From NCBI GenBank assembly GCA_022763115.1, contig JALEGJ010000048.1:1-34894 (forward strand): DNA of 34,894 nt. The letters are read 5' to 3'. Positions 1-7,498 of this stretch are shown piece by piece (within the stretch, counting starts at the first letter, position 1; every line of letters begins with the position of its first letter). The stretch is from Aquisalinus sp. (GTDB lineage: Bacteria > Pseudomonadota > Alphaproteobacteria > Caulobacterales > Parvularculaceae). A program made the translations under genes and the position numbers. Below the pieces are notes generated by a model. The model had not been told where the DNA came from, searched no databases, and was given only the letters and a program-made list of their open reading frames with translations.

Positions 1-104
1 CTTCTTTCGACCACCGGGTCGTCGATGGCTGGGACATGGCACAATTTATTCAAACCATTAAAGGCTTGCTCGAACATCCTGCCACGATGTTTATAGACGG
101 CTGA
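1..104 (+). CDS. 2-oxoacid dehydrogenase E2 acyltransferase, C-terminal end (partial)
   Basis: The window opens inside this gene; only the last 33 codons are present, ending at TGA 102-104. They read SFDHRVVDGWDMAQFIQ and so on. They contain the DHRxxDG catalytic motif of dihydrolipoamide acyltransferases, in which the histidine and aspartate act in acyl transfer between the lipoyl arm and CoA. The tail resembles branched-chain (BkdB-type) E2 proteins more than pyruvate E2, but that is an impression from a short stretch. The next gene, 13 bases on, is the E3 component, which is the usual order of these operons. E1 genes would lie upstream of the window. Confidence 0.88.
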   Translation, partial: SFDHRVVDGWDMAQFIQTIKGLLEHPATMFIDG

Positions 105-117
105 AAAGGAATACTCA

Positions 118-1509
118 GTGAACGACATTACCTGTAAAGTTCTGGTGCTGGGCGGCGGGCCTGGTGGGTACGTGGCGGGCATCCGTGCTGGCCAGCTTGG
201 CCTGGACACGGTGCTGGTGGAAGGCCAGAAACTGGGTGGCTGCTGCCTGAATGTTGGCTGCATTCCGTCCAAGGCATTTATTCACGCCGCCAATGAAGTT
301 GCCAAAGTCACTCATTTTGCCAATGGCTCAACCATTGGCATTACCGTGCAGAAGCCGGAATTTGACCTCTCCAAAACTGTTTCGTGGAAAGACGGCATCG
401 TCAAGAGACTCAATTCCGGCGTAGGCGGTCTTCTGAAGAAGCACAAAGTGAAAGTGATCGAGGGCTGGGGAGAGATGCAGGACGGCAAGACCTGCCGTGT
501 GAAAACCGATGATGGCGACATCACCATTCGCGCTGAGCATATTATTCTGGCCACCGGCTCTTTCTCAACCGCCCTGCCCAATCTGCCATTCGGCGACAAG
601 GTGATCTCATCTTCCGATATTCTGTCCTTGCCGGAAGTGCCGCAGAAGCTGGCCGTCATCGGCGGGGGCTATATCGGTCTCGAATTGGGTATCGCCATGC
701 GCAAGATGGGTAGCGCCGTGACCGTCATCGAGGCCACGCCATCCATCCTGCCACAATATGACAGTTCACTGACCAAACCTGTCATGCAGCGCATGAAGGA
801 GCTCGGCATTGAAGTGCTGCTCGACACCAAAGCCGATGGCGTGAGTGATGATGGTGATCTCATCGTCAAGGATAGCGAAGACAAGCCACACACAATCAAG
901 GCAGACAAAATTCTGGTGACTGTCGGTCGCTCCCCACGCACAGATGGCTGGGGTATCGAGAATCTGGCTCTTGATATGGATGGCCGCTTTATCAAAATTG
1001 ACGATCAGTGCGCCACCTCCATGAAAAACGTCTGGGCCATTGGCGATGTGACAGGTGAGCCGATGCTGGCGCACCGCGGCATGGCCCAAGGGGAAATGGT
1101 TGCCGAGATCATTGCCGGTCACAAACGACGCTGGGACAAGCGCGCGATCCCGGCTGTCTGCTTTACCGATCCTGAGGTTGTCAGTGTTGGCCTGTCAGAA
1201 ACACAGGCAAAAGAACAGGGTTTCGAGGTCATGAAGGCTGAGTTTCCGTTCATGGCAAATGGACGGGCCATGACCATGGAAGATGAAAGCGGCTTTGTAC
1301 GCATTATCGCGCGTAAAGATGACCATCTGGTCCTGGGCATTGAAGCTGTCGGAGCCGAAGTCTCGGAGTTATCCGGTGAGTTTGCGCTGGCGCTGGAAAT
1401 GGGGGCGACCTTGGAAGACATCGCTGGCACCATTCACGCACATCCGACAAAGAGTGAAGCTGTGCTGGAGTCCGGTCTGCGGAATCTCGGTCACGCGCTG
1501 CATATATAA
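118..1509 (+). CDS. lpdA: dihydrolipoyl dehydrogenase (E3)
   Basis: Flavoprotein of 463 residues, a typical E3 length. It reoxidises the dihydrolipoyl groups of 2-oxoacid dehydrogenase complexes and passes electrons to NAD+. The FAD-binding GGGPGG lies at residues 12-17. The redox disulfide is Cys43/Cys48 in GGCCLNVGCIPSK, with an additional Cys42 where many E3s have threonine or valine. A second dinucleotide motif (GGGYIGLE) lies near 182. The C-terminal HPTxxE catalytic pair is His442/Glu447. The start is GTG at 118, preceded by AAAAGGA with good spacing. It directly follows the E2 gene, so it probably serves that complex, although an E3 can be shared among complexes. Confidence 0.95.
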   Translation: MNDITCKVLVLGGGPGGYVAGIRAGQLGLDTVLVEGQKLGGCCLNVGCIPSKAFIHAANEVAKVTHFANGSTIGITVQKPEFDLSKTVSWKDGIVKRLNSGVGGLLKKHKVKVIEGWGEMQDGKTCRVKTDDGDITIRAEHIILATGSFSTALPNLPFGDKVISSSDILSLPEVPQKLAVIGGGYIGLELGIAMRKMGSAVTVIEATPSILPQYDSSLTKPVMQRMKELGIEVLLDTKADGVSDDGDLIVKDSEDKPHTIKADKILVTVGRSPRTDGWGIENLALDMDGRFIKIDDQCATSMKNVWAIGDVTGEPMLAHRGMAQGEMVAEIIAGHKRRWDKRAIPAVCFTDPEVVSVGLSETQAKEQGFEVMKAEFPFMANGRAMTMEDESGFVRIIARKDDHLVLGIEAVGAEVSELSGEFALALEMGATLEDIAGTIHAHPTKSEAVLESGLRNLGHALHI

Positions 1510-1513
1510 AGCG

Positions 1514-1900
1514 TCAGGAAAAAGTATCTTCTATCGCACCGCGCTGTGCGAACCACAGCATCAGGCCGCAAACATATAAAATACCTGCGGCAAGAACGAC
1601 ATTGAGCGCCCAGCTTTCCGGCAGCAGATAAATATCTCGCGCCCAGCTATTCTCAATGCCACGCAACTCCCGGGCCCAGGTTTGCAAGATACATTCACGG
1701 CCATTTGCGACCCGCCCCAGACAGATCAGCGGCGGGAAAAGTAACGCCAGATAAAGCCATAGATTGCGTTCAGCCCGGATCGCTTTCCAGGCAATGTATG
1801 GCCCCGCAAGAAAGGCGAGGACGACAATCGCCGTGTGCACAAACATAAGGCCATGCAGGAGAACAGGATCAGCGACCATATCGCGCAATACGTCTAACAT
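1514..1900 (-). CDS. small multi-pass membrane protein, possibly DUF2784-like
   Basis: A 128-residue hydrophobic protein with three or four predicted membrane segments (about 13-37, 46-62 and 97-118). Between the last two is a polar stretch containing Cys70 and Trp74, followed by RDIYLLPES. This arrangement (hydrophobic segments around a Cys-Leu-x-x-Trp stretch) recalls DUF2784 inner-membrane proteins, but the match is weak and no function is claimed. It is convergent with lpdA, its stop lying only four bases from the lpdA stop. No strong ribosome binding site precedes the ATG at 1900. Confidence 0.6.
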   Translation of the reverse strand: MLDVLRDMVADPVLLHGLMFVHTAIVVLAFLAGPYIAWKAIRAERNLWLYLALLFPPLICLGRVANGRECILQTWARELRGIENSWARDIYLLPESWALNVVLAAGILYVCGLMLWFAQRGAIEDTFS

Positions 1901-1944
1901 GCTGAATTATTAGCAGTTTCTGCGAATTTAAGGAATGCGGATGC

Positions 1945-1973
1945 TTGTTTTGCTTAATAGCCATTCTTATGTT
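1945..1973 (+). promoter_or_regulatory. predicted sigma-70-type promoter for the TonB-like gene
   Basis: TTGTTT (1945-1950) and TATGTT (1968-1973) are separated by exactly 17 bases in the AT-rich gap between two divergent genes. The site is about 115 bases upstream of the chosen ATG at 2088. Nothing else in this 187-base gap is recognisable except a TTAA-N6-TTAA pair just downstream (1972-1985). Confidence 0.4.
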
Positions 1974-2087
1974 AAGTTACGTTAATAAATTGGGGCGTCA
2001 GTGGTGTTGCGTGTTGGCTGTTGTCCGCACAACGACTGCATGAAGTTTGGTTCGGTATTTCCGGGCCGCATCTACAGGAGATGTCTT

Positions 2088-2678
2088 ATGCCCCGTACTG
2101 GCTCCCCGTTTCGTGCGATAATTGTCCTGCCGGCCGCTGCGCTGGTCACGCTCGGCATTTTCTTCGCGATGAGTGGTCTGATCCGCAGCGAGGCCATTAT
2201 TGATACAACCGAACGTTCCGGCGTGCCGGATATTTTCATGAGTGAGCGGTCGGTTGAGTTGTTACCACCCGAGCAATTACGACCTGACAATACAGTACCA
2301 CCACCGCCGCCCGAGCCAGGCATTGACCGCACGCCCACCGATGGCCCAGCGGTGATCCCGGGAAAACCGACAATGCCAGCCGGACCAAATGAAGTGTTCA
2401 CGGAGATACCGAGCCTCAGCTCCGCTATCCTGCAATTCCAGCCCACCTATCCTTCCTCTTGCCTGAACAAGGGTACTGAAGGCTATGCAATCGTCGTCTT
2501 TGACGTAACGGCCAATGGCGACGTGGTGAATGCCCGTATTGCTGACTCCAGTCACAGATGCTTTGAACGCGCCGCTCTGGACGCTATCCGCAAATGGAAG
2601 TTCAGCCCGACACCACGGCAAAGCGGCATCGTCAGTCGGGGCTTGCGCAAATCCTTCCGCTTTCAGCTCTCTGATTAA
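2088..2678 (+). CDS. TonB-family energy transducer
   Basis: A 196-residue protein with the TonB layout. There is a single N-terminal membrane anchor (about 9-31), a proline-rich periplasmic linker (PPPPPEPG near residue 72) and a C-terminal domain (about 117-196). That domain starts with PTYPSSC and includes GYAIVVFDVTANGDV and KWKFSPTPRQ, as in TonB C-terminal domains. Such proteins pass proton-motive-force energy from ExbB/ExbD to outer-membrane receptors; no exbBD genes are in the window. The ATG at 2088 was chosen because AGGAG at 2076-2080 precedes it at the right distance; an in-frame upstream GTG at 2001 lacks this. A TonB-dependent receptor lies about 9 kb away (11439), but a specific partnership is not shown. 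Short for TonB, so it may serve one receptor or act as a TonB-like accessory protein. Confidence 0.8.
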   Translation: MPRTGSPFRAIIVLPAAALVTLGIFFAMSGLIRSEAIIDTTERSGVPDIFMSERSVELLPPEQLRPDNTVPPPPPEPGIDRTPTDGPAVIPGKPTMPAGPNEVFTEIPSLSSAILQFQPTYPSSCLNKGTEGYAIVVFDVTANGDVVNARIADSSHRCFERAALDAIRKWKFSPTPRQSGIVSRGLRKSFRFQLSD

Positions 2679-2687
2679 ATAAAAACA

Positions 2688-2969
2688 ATGAATGCCATGA
2701 GCCGTTACGTCATCAGTCTATGCCTCGCTGTACTGCTCGCAGGATTTCTCTTTCTTTTAAGCAGCCTCGGCATTGGGCAGAACGCTACGAGCGTCACCAC
2801 TTCCAGCGACACTCTTGCGGTTGAACTTCTTGATACCATCGGGCCAGATGAGAAATTCAGTGATAGCGATTTGCCTCCTAACAAAGCAGAAGCACTTCCT
2901 GAACCACAGTCGCCACTGCCGTCCAGAAAGTCCCCGCAAGAGCCCTCGGCAGAACCTGAATTTCCCTGA
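2688..2969 (+). CDS. TonB-like N-terminal fragment without the C-terminal domain
   Basis: A 93-residue frame starting nine bases after the TonB-like gene. It has a membrane anchor (about 8-26 from the first ATG) and then an acidic, proline- and serine-rich stretch (PEPQSPLPSRKSPQEP) like a TonB periplasmic linker. It stops at TGA 2967-2969. The same frame stays open for another 31 codons, to TAG 3063-3065, through a glycine-rich stretch (GRMGFGDY) and YLVVV; in tandem TonB proteins such a stretch often comes just before the C-terminal domain, which is absent here. It may be a decayed TonB paralogue or a genuine short accessory protein. ATG 2697 is an alternative start; neither has a clear ribosome binding site. 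Confidence 0.5.
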   Translation: MNAMSRYVISLCLAVLLAGFLFLLSSLGIGQNATSVTTSSDTLAVELLDTIGPDEKFSDSDLPPNKAEALPEPQSPLPSRKSPQEPSAEPEFP

Positions 2970-3071
2970 GATCTGGTATCGGACAAAACACCTGACCTTT
3001 TTTCACCAACCGGCAGAATGGGCTTTGGCGATTACGCGAACACCCCTTATCTAGTGGTTGTTTAGGTTTTG

Positions 3072-3086
3072 TTAACCAAATGTTGA
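3072..3086 (+). promoter_or_regulatory. candidate CtrA-type box upstream of divL
   Basis: TTAACC at 3072-3077 continues to TTGA at 3083-3086, giving TTAA-N7-TTGA, one base away from the alphaproteobacterial CtrA consensus TTAA-N7-TTAA. It lies 28 bases before the divL start. Single near-consensus boxes occur by chance, so this is suggestive only. Confidence 0.3.
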
Positions 3087-3114
3087 TGATTCCAGCGCTG
3101 ACTCCGGAACAGGC

Positions 3115-5787
3115 ATGGGCAAGGGCATAAGAGAGAGAAACCGGTTCAAGAAGCTCTGGCCAGCTGGCGTGGCAACGCTTGGCGGCTTGGTGCCTCTTGG
3201 CGCCTTGGCGCAGGACACAGACACCTCAACTGCTGCCCTCGCAACCGGCTTTGATCCCATTCACATCATGATGGGTGGCTCAATCATGTTCGCGATTGGT
3301 GCAATTACTTATGCGCTGCGCGTCTCGAAATTATCACAAAACGCCCATCTCAACCTGTCGCGTCAATTGGCGAATATGGAAGCACGGCTCGACAAATCGG
3401 AATCAGTGCTCGCAGCACACCCTGGCCTTGTTCTGGTCTGGCACGACTCCTATGAGGATATAGACTCCGGCTGGGGGTCGCCCCGCGTCCTTGGCGGCCC
3501 GGCCGCTCTAGCCTCTATTTTGACTTTTGCCGATGATACAATTGCAGGTCTTTCGAATCCGGCAGCAGCGCTTTTGAACAAACTGGGTGAATTGCCCCTT
3601 GAAGAGGAAGTTGCACCGGAAGATGTCCGCAAACTGAAAGACCGGGTCAAGGAACTGCGCGCCCATGGTGTTGCCTTCTCCGGTTCTGTTGTAACAGACG
3701 AAGGACGCTCCATTGAGGTCGATGGCCGCGTTGCCGGTGACCAAGTGACCTTGTGGCTGACCGACCCGGCTGTGCGCCTCGCGGAAGATGGCGGCATGAT
3801 CGGCAAGGCCCGAGACCGGGCGGCAGACCTGCACGGTGCTCTCAACCACCTCGACCGCCTGCCCATGGCGACCTGGAGACGTGGCCCTGACCTGAAGCTG
3901 GAATGGGTCAACAGCGCTTATGTAAATATGGTTGAGGCAATCAATCTCGAGGAAGTTCTGGAAAACCAGATCGAGATCGACGGAGCTTTTAAGAAACTCG
4001 CTGAGCGCGCGAGGGAAGAGTTTTCCCGGTCAACCAGCAGAAAAGTTGTGGACGATCTGGTCGTGGTGAATGTGCGCGGTGTCCGCCGTGTACTGCGCAT
4101 CATGGAGCAGCCCATGCATGGCGCTGGCGAAGCCTGCCTTGGCGGGATTGCCATTGATATCACCAAGCTGGACAAGGCACAGGAAGATCTCAAGCGGCAC
4201 CAGAACGCTTATCGCAAGACCCTGAACCAGATGCCATCTGCTGTCGCCGTGTTCAGTTCGGCACAACAGCTCGACTACTATAATCAGGCCTTTCTCGAGC
4301 TCTGGAAACTCGATGACGCGGACCTGCGCACGCGGCCTTATCACGGCGAGTTGTTGGACAAGCTGCACCAGAAAAGCCGCCTGCCAGCATGGGCTGACTA
4401 CAACAAGTGGAAAGAAGATCAGCTTACCCTGTACACAGAGGGTCAACTGGACGACTGGTCCATGGATAATGCGACGCCAGACGAGATCTGGAGCCTCCCC
4501 AACGGCAAGACCCTGCGGGTAGCACGCCAGCGGCATCCACTTGGCGGCGTTGTAATTGTTTTCGAAGACATTACCGAGAACCTTCGCCTCGAAACGGAGT
4601 TTAATACACAGATCAGCGTACAGCGCGCAACGCTGAACAATCTGGAAGAAGGCGTGGCGGTTTTCGCCTCAGACGGAAAGTTACGCCTGTACAACAGCGC
4701 GTTCCTGCGCATGTGGCAGTTCGATCCGGCGAAACTGGCCGAGCTGCCTGATTTCGTGCACCTTGCAAAACAGTTTAATCGGCTTTCAACAGGTGACGCT
4801 TCCGCCTGGAAAACGCTCAAGGCCCGCGTTACCTCGTTTGCACCGGAAGATCGTACACCGATAGAAAAGGCTGAAGTTGTCCTGAAAGACGGTCGCTCCT
4901 TTGCCTATGCGACGGCGCCTCTGCCCGACGGCGCGACGCTGCTTACTTTCCTCGACGTGACTGACAGCCGTGAGCGCGAAAAAGAGCTGCAGGAACGCAA
5001 TGAGTGGCTCGAAACTGCAGACAGGATCAAATCAAAGTTCGTCAATCACATCTCCTACAACCTGCGCAATCCGCTGAACACGATCATCGGCTTTGCCGAG
5101 ATGCTTGAGACAGAAATGTTCGGTACCCTGAATGATCGTCAGAAAGACTACGCCGCCAGCATTCTCAGCGCATCGAACCATCTGCTTGACCTGATTAACG
5201 ATATTATTGATCTTGCGGCTATCGACGCTGGAAAGTTGGACCTTGAGCTCAATGAAATCGACGTTAAGAAAACCCTTGAAAATGCAGCCACATATGCAGC
5301 GCTGAAAGCGGAAGACTCAGCCGTTACACTGAATGTCGAAGTGCCGGAGGACATCGGCACCATGGTGGCTGACGAAAAGCGCATCAAACAGGCTCTCTTT
5401 AATCTTCTGGCCAACGCCTTCTCTTTCACGGACGAAGGTGGCTGCGTCACACTCGCTGCCGAGAGAGATGGCAACACGATCCGCATTTCCGTCAATGATA
5501 CTGGCAGAGGTGTCTCACCTGAGGATCAGGAAAAGGCTTTCGACCGTTTTGAAAGTCGGGGACCGGGATCAGGTGCAGGGCTCGGCCTCTCTCTGGTCAA
5601 AAGTTTCATCGAGTTGCATGGTGGCTGGGTCAGGCTTTCCTCTCAGGAAGGCAGCGGCACGCAGATTAGCTGCCACTTGCCAGCAGATGGTCCGACAAAG
5701 AATGCCCTTCCTGCAGATGATACGGAATCATCTGAAAGCACCAGCAGTGAAGATGGTGATGAAACCGTTATCGTCGCAGCAGAATAA
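3115..5787 (+). CDS. divL: DivL-type tyrosine-bearing sensor kinase homologue
   Basis: An 890-residue protein. The N-terminus has a signal-like segment (about 13-32) and a membrane helix (about 48-67), followed by three PAS-like repeats (about 243-345, 365-480 and 505-620). A dimerisation/phosphoacceptor domain (about 635-705) and a GHKL ATPase domain (about 745-855) follow, then an acidic serine-rich tail. The phosphoacceptor motif reads NHISYNLRNPL, placing Tyr648 where histidine kinases have histidine. This is the hallmark of DivL, which in Caulobacter binds phosphorylated DivK and tunes CckA and hence CtrA. ATP-domain motifs are retained: LFNLLANA (N box), DTGRG (G1) and GAGLGLSL (G2). 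Start ATG 3115. No divK, pleC or cckA is nearby. The assignment rests mainly on the tyrosine substitution plus architecture. Confidence 0.9.
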   Translation: MGKGIRERNRFKKLWPAGVATLGGLVPLGALAQDTDTSTAALATGFDPIHIMMGGSIMFAIGAITYALRVSKLSQNAHLNLSRQLANMEARLDKSESVLAAHPGLVLVWHDSYEDIDSGWGSPRVLGGPAALASILTFADDTIAGLSNPAAALLNKLGELPLEEEVAPEDVRKLKDRVKELRAHGVAFSGSVVTDEGRSIEVDGRVAGDQVTLWLTDPAVRLAEDGGMIGKARDRAADLHGALNHLDRLPMATWRRGPDLKLEWVNSAYVNMVEAINLEEVLENQIEIDGAFKKLAERAREEFSRSTSRKVVDDLVVVNVRGVRRVLRIMEQPMHGAGEACLGGIAIDITKLDKAQEDLKRHQNAYRKTLNQMPSAVAVFSSAQQLDYYNQAFLELWKLDDADLRTRPYHGELLDKLHQKSRLPAWADYNKWKEDQLTLYTEGQLDDWSMDNATPDEIWSLPNGKTLRVARQRHPLGGVVIVFEDITENLRLETEFNTQISVQRATLNNLEEGVAVFASDGKLRLYNSAFLRMWQFDPAKLAELPDFVHLAKQFNRLSTGDASAWKTLKARVTSFAPEDRTPIEKAEVVLKDGRSFAYATAPLPDGATLLTFLDVTDSREREKELQERNEWLETADRIKSKFVNHISYNLRNPLNTIIGFAEMLETEMFGTLNDRQKDYAASILSASNHLLDLINDIIDLAAIDAGKLDLELNEIDVKKTLENAATYAALKAEDSAVTLNVEVPEDIGTMVADEKRIKQALFNLLANAFSFTDEGGCVTLAAERDGNTIRISVNDTGRGVSPEDQEKAFDRFESRGPGSGAGLGLSLVKSFIELHGGWVRLSSQEGSGTQISCHLPADGPTKNALPADDTESSESTSSEDGDETVIVAAE

Positions 5788-5870
5788 GGCCCTGTGTGGC
5801 GGAAGCTTCAAGCCTAGTCATTAAGACAGTTTCACTTCTCAATTAACATTCAACTGCATATTCTCACCGC

Positions 5871-6551
5871 ATGTTACTGATCAGAAAACCGTATCTGTTG
5901 TGGTTAGCATTGACCGCAAGCGCATCAATCTCTTTGGCAAACGCCACAGACCTGGCGCTTGACCCTGGTTATCAGGCGTGTGTGGATAAAGTGCGGGATA
6001 ACCCGGAACAAGGACGCTATCAAGCTTTGCGCTGGGTGAGTGATGGGGGTGGAGACCCTGCACTCTACTGCGCCGCTATAGCTGATCTGGCAATCGGTGT
6101 GCCGCGGCTGGCGGCAGAACGGCTGGAGGTGCTTGCCAAGAAGAACCGCACCCCTGATCCCTATCTTTCAGCCCGTCTTTATGTACAGGCTGCACAAGCA
6201 TGGGCAGCAGGCAGAGAGACGCTGCCAGCACTTGCCGCCATTGCAGAAGCTGAAAGGATGGCCCCGGCCACCGAAGAAGTGAAGCTACTGATTGCGCCTA
6301 TTTATGCCGAGATCGGCCGCTGGGGCCTCACCAAAAGATCCCTTGATGCTGCTGAGGAGTTCAATCCCCTCTCTGCATCCGCCCTGACCTTACGGGCACG
6401 CGCACGAAAAGAACTATCAGACACAGAAGGGGCTGCACGTGACTTGCAGCTCGCCTTAAATATGGAGCCGGAAAATATTGAGGCACTGGTCTTACGAGGT
6501 GAACTTGCTCAGGCAGGTTATATCATTGATCCTTATACTGCCGCACCTTAG
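5871..6551 (+). CDS. periplasmic tetratricopeptide-repeat protein
   Basis: A 226-residue protein with a signal peptide (MLLIRKPYLLWLALTASAS, likely cleaved near ANA, about residue 25). The rest is helical and built of TPR-like units, for example ARLYVQAAQAWAAGRETLPAL, LLIAPIYAEIGRWGLTKRSL and ALTLRARARKELSDTEGAARD. The last unit, followed by ALNMEPENIEALVLRGEL, is the clearest. TPR proteins act as binding scaffolds; the partner cannot be inferred. Two cysteines (in YQACVDK and LYCAA) could form a disulfide. It starts 83 bases after divL on the same strand, so it could be co-transcribed or have its own promoter. Confidence 0.75.
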   Translation: MLLIRKPYLLWLALTASASISLANATDLALDPGYQACVDKVRDNPEQGRYQALRWVSDGGGDPALYCAAIADLAIGVPRLAAERLEVLAKKNRTPDPYLSARLYVQAAQAWAAGRETLPALAAIAEAERMAPATEEVKLLIAPIYAEIGRWGLTKRSLDAAEEFNPLSASALTLRARARKELSDTEGAARDLQLALNMEPENIEALVLRGELAQAGYIIDPYTAAP

Positions 6552-6616
6552 TTGCTGGACCGGCAGATCAAAGCGGCTCATAGTTTTTGCATAAACACAA
6601 GCAATCGAAACACGTA

Positions 6617-7498
6617 ATGGCACGGTACTGGGAAAACGATCACTACATCAGGGATTTGCAGGAAGCCGCAACGCTTGAAGCAGATCGGAGGATTGATCCC
6701 GAATCTGTCAGCACCGGAGAGACCGTAGACATAACCTCATCACGCGCCGCAATGCTCTCATTGGTGGACAGGCTTTCAGCCGTTGTCAGCCGGCAGTTGG
6801 TTTTCCTCGCTGGTGCCAGCCTTATGCTCGCGGCTATTTTTCTGTTCTCACTTGCTGAACACAGCTTTTCTTCTATCGGGCGGCTTGTACTCTGGGGCGC
6901 ACTGGTTCTAAGCACTATCTTCTATGCATGGCAGAAGGTCAGAAGCTTCAAGTTTGGTTTCGGTTATAGCGGCAAGCCATTCACCTGGCGATCAGACTAC
7001 ACCTGCATACTGGCGATCACGAGTACAACTTTTGGTGCGGGCGCGGTTCTTTTGACACCAGAGGCAGTTACGCCAACCACCGCCATAGTCATTTCCACCC
7101 TGACAGTTCTGTCAGCACTACTTTTTGGCTATGGACATTTGTCATGGGGGCCTGCAGCGGCATCATCTTCCCTGCCCGCCGTCATTCTTGCAATATTGGC
7201 TCTGCTTTTTCATGTCTTGCCGCTCACGCCGGAAACACAACCAGGACTGGCAATCCTGGCTGGCACAGTGCTATTAACTTCGGTTTGCTATCTGGGAGGT
7301 TTCAGACGGGCACAGAAGATTTCTGCCGACGCACTGTTACGGCATCCGAGGAATGCAACGCACCAGGTTAAATCGCGCCACAAAAAAACCAGTGGTGCCT
7401 ATAATCCATACCGTATTAGAGCCAAGACAGCGCCCTCATCTCGCCCGGCAGCCCTAGAGGCCGAGAGAGCTGTAACTGGCAGCAATCGTAGTCACTGA
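6617..7498 (+). CDS. polytopic membrane protein of unknown function
   Basis: A protein of 293 residues from the ATG at 6617; a TTG ten codons upstream is also in frame but less likely. The first 55 or so residues are hydrophilic and cytoplasmic-looking (MARYWENDHYIRDLQEAA). About seven hydrophobic segments follow between residues 58 and 240, then a basic tail rich in Arg, Lys and Ser. I do not recognise a family. No strong ribosome binding site is visible. Its last 45 bases overlap the end of the convergent glutamate dehydrogenase gene, so the tail sequence is constrained on both strands. Confidence 0.65.
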   Translation: MARYWENDHYIRDLQEAATLEADRRIDPESVSTGETVDITSSRAAMLSLVDRLSAVVSRQLVFLAGASLMLAAIFLFSLAEHSFSSIGRLVLWGALVLSTIFYAWQKVRSFKFGFGYSGKPFTWRSDYTCILAITSTTFGAGAVLLTPEAVTPTTAIVISTLTVLSALLFGYGHLSWGPAAASSSLPAVILAILALLFHVLPLTPETQPGLAILAGTVLLTSVCYLGGFRRAQKISADALLRHPRNATHQVKSRHKKTSGAYNPYRIRAKTAPSSRPAALEAERAVTGSNRSH

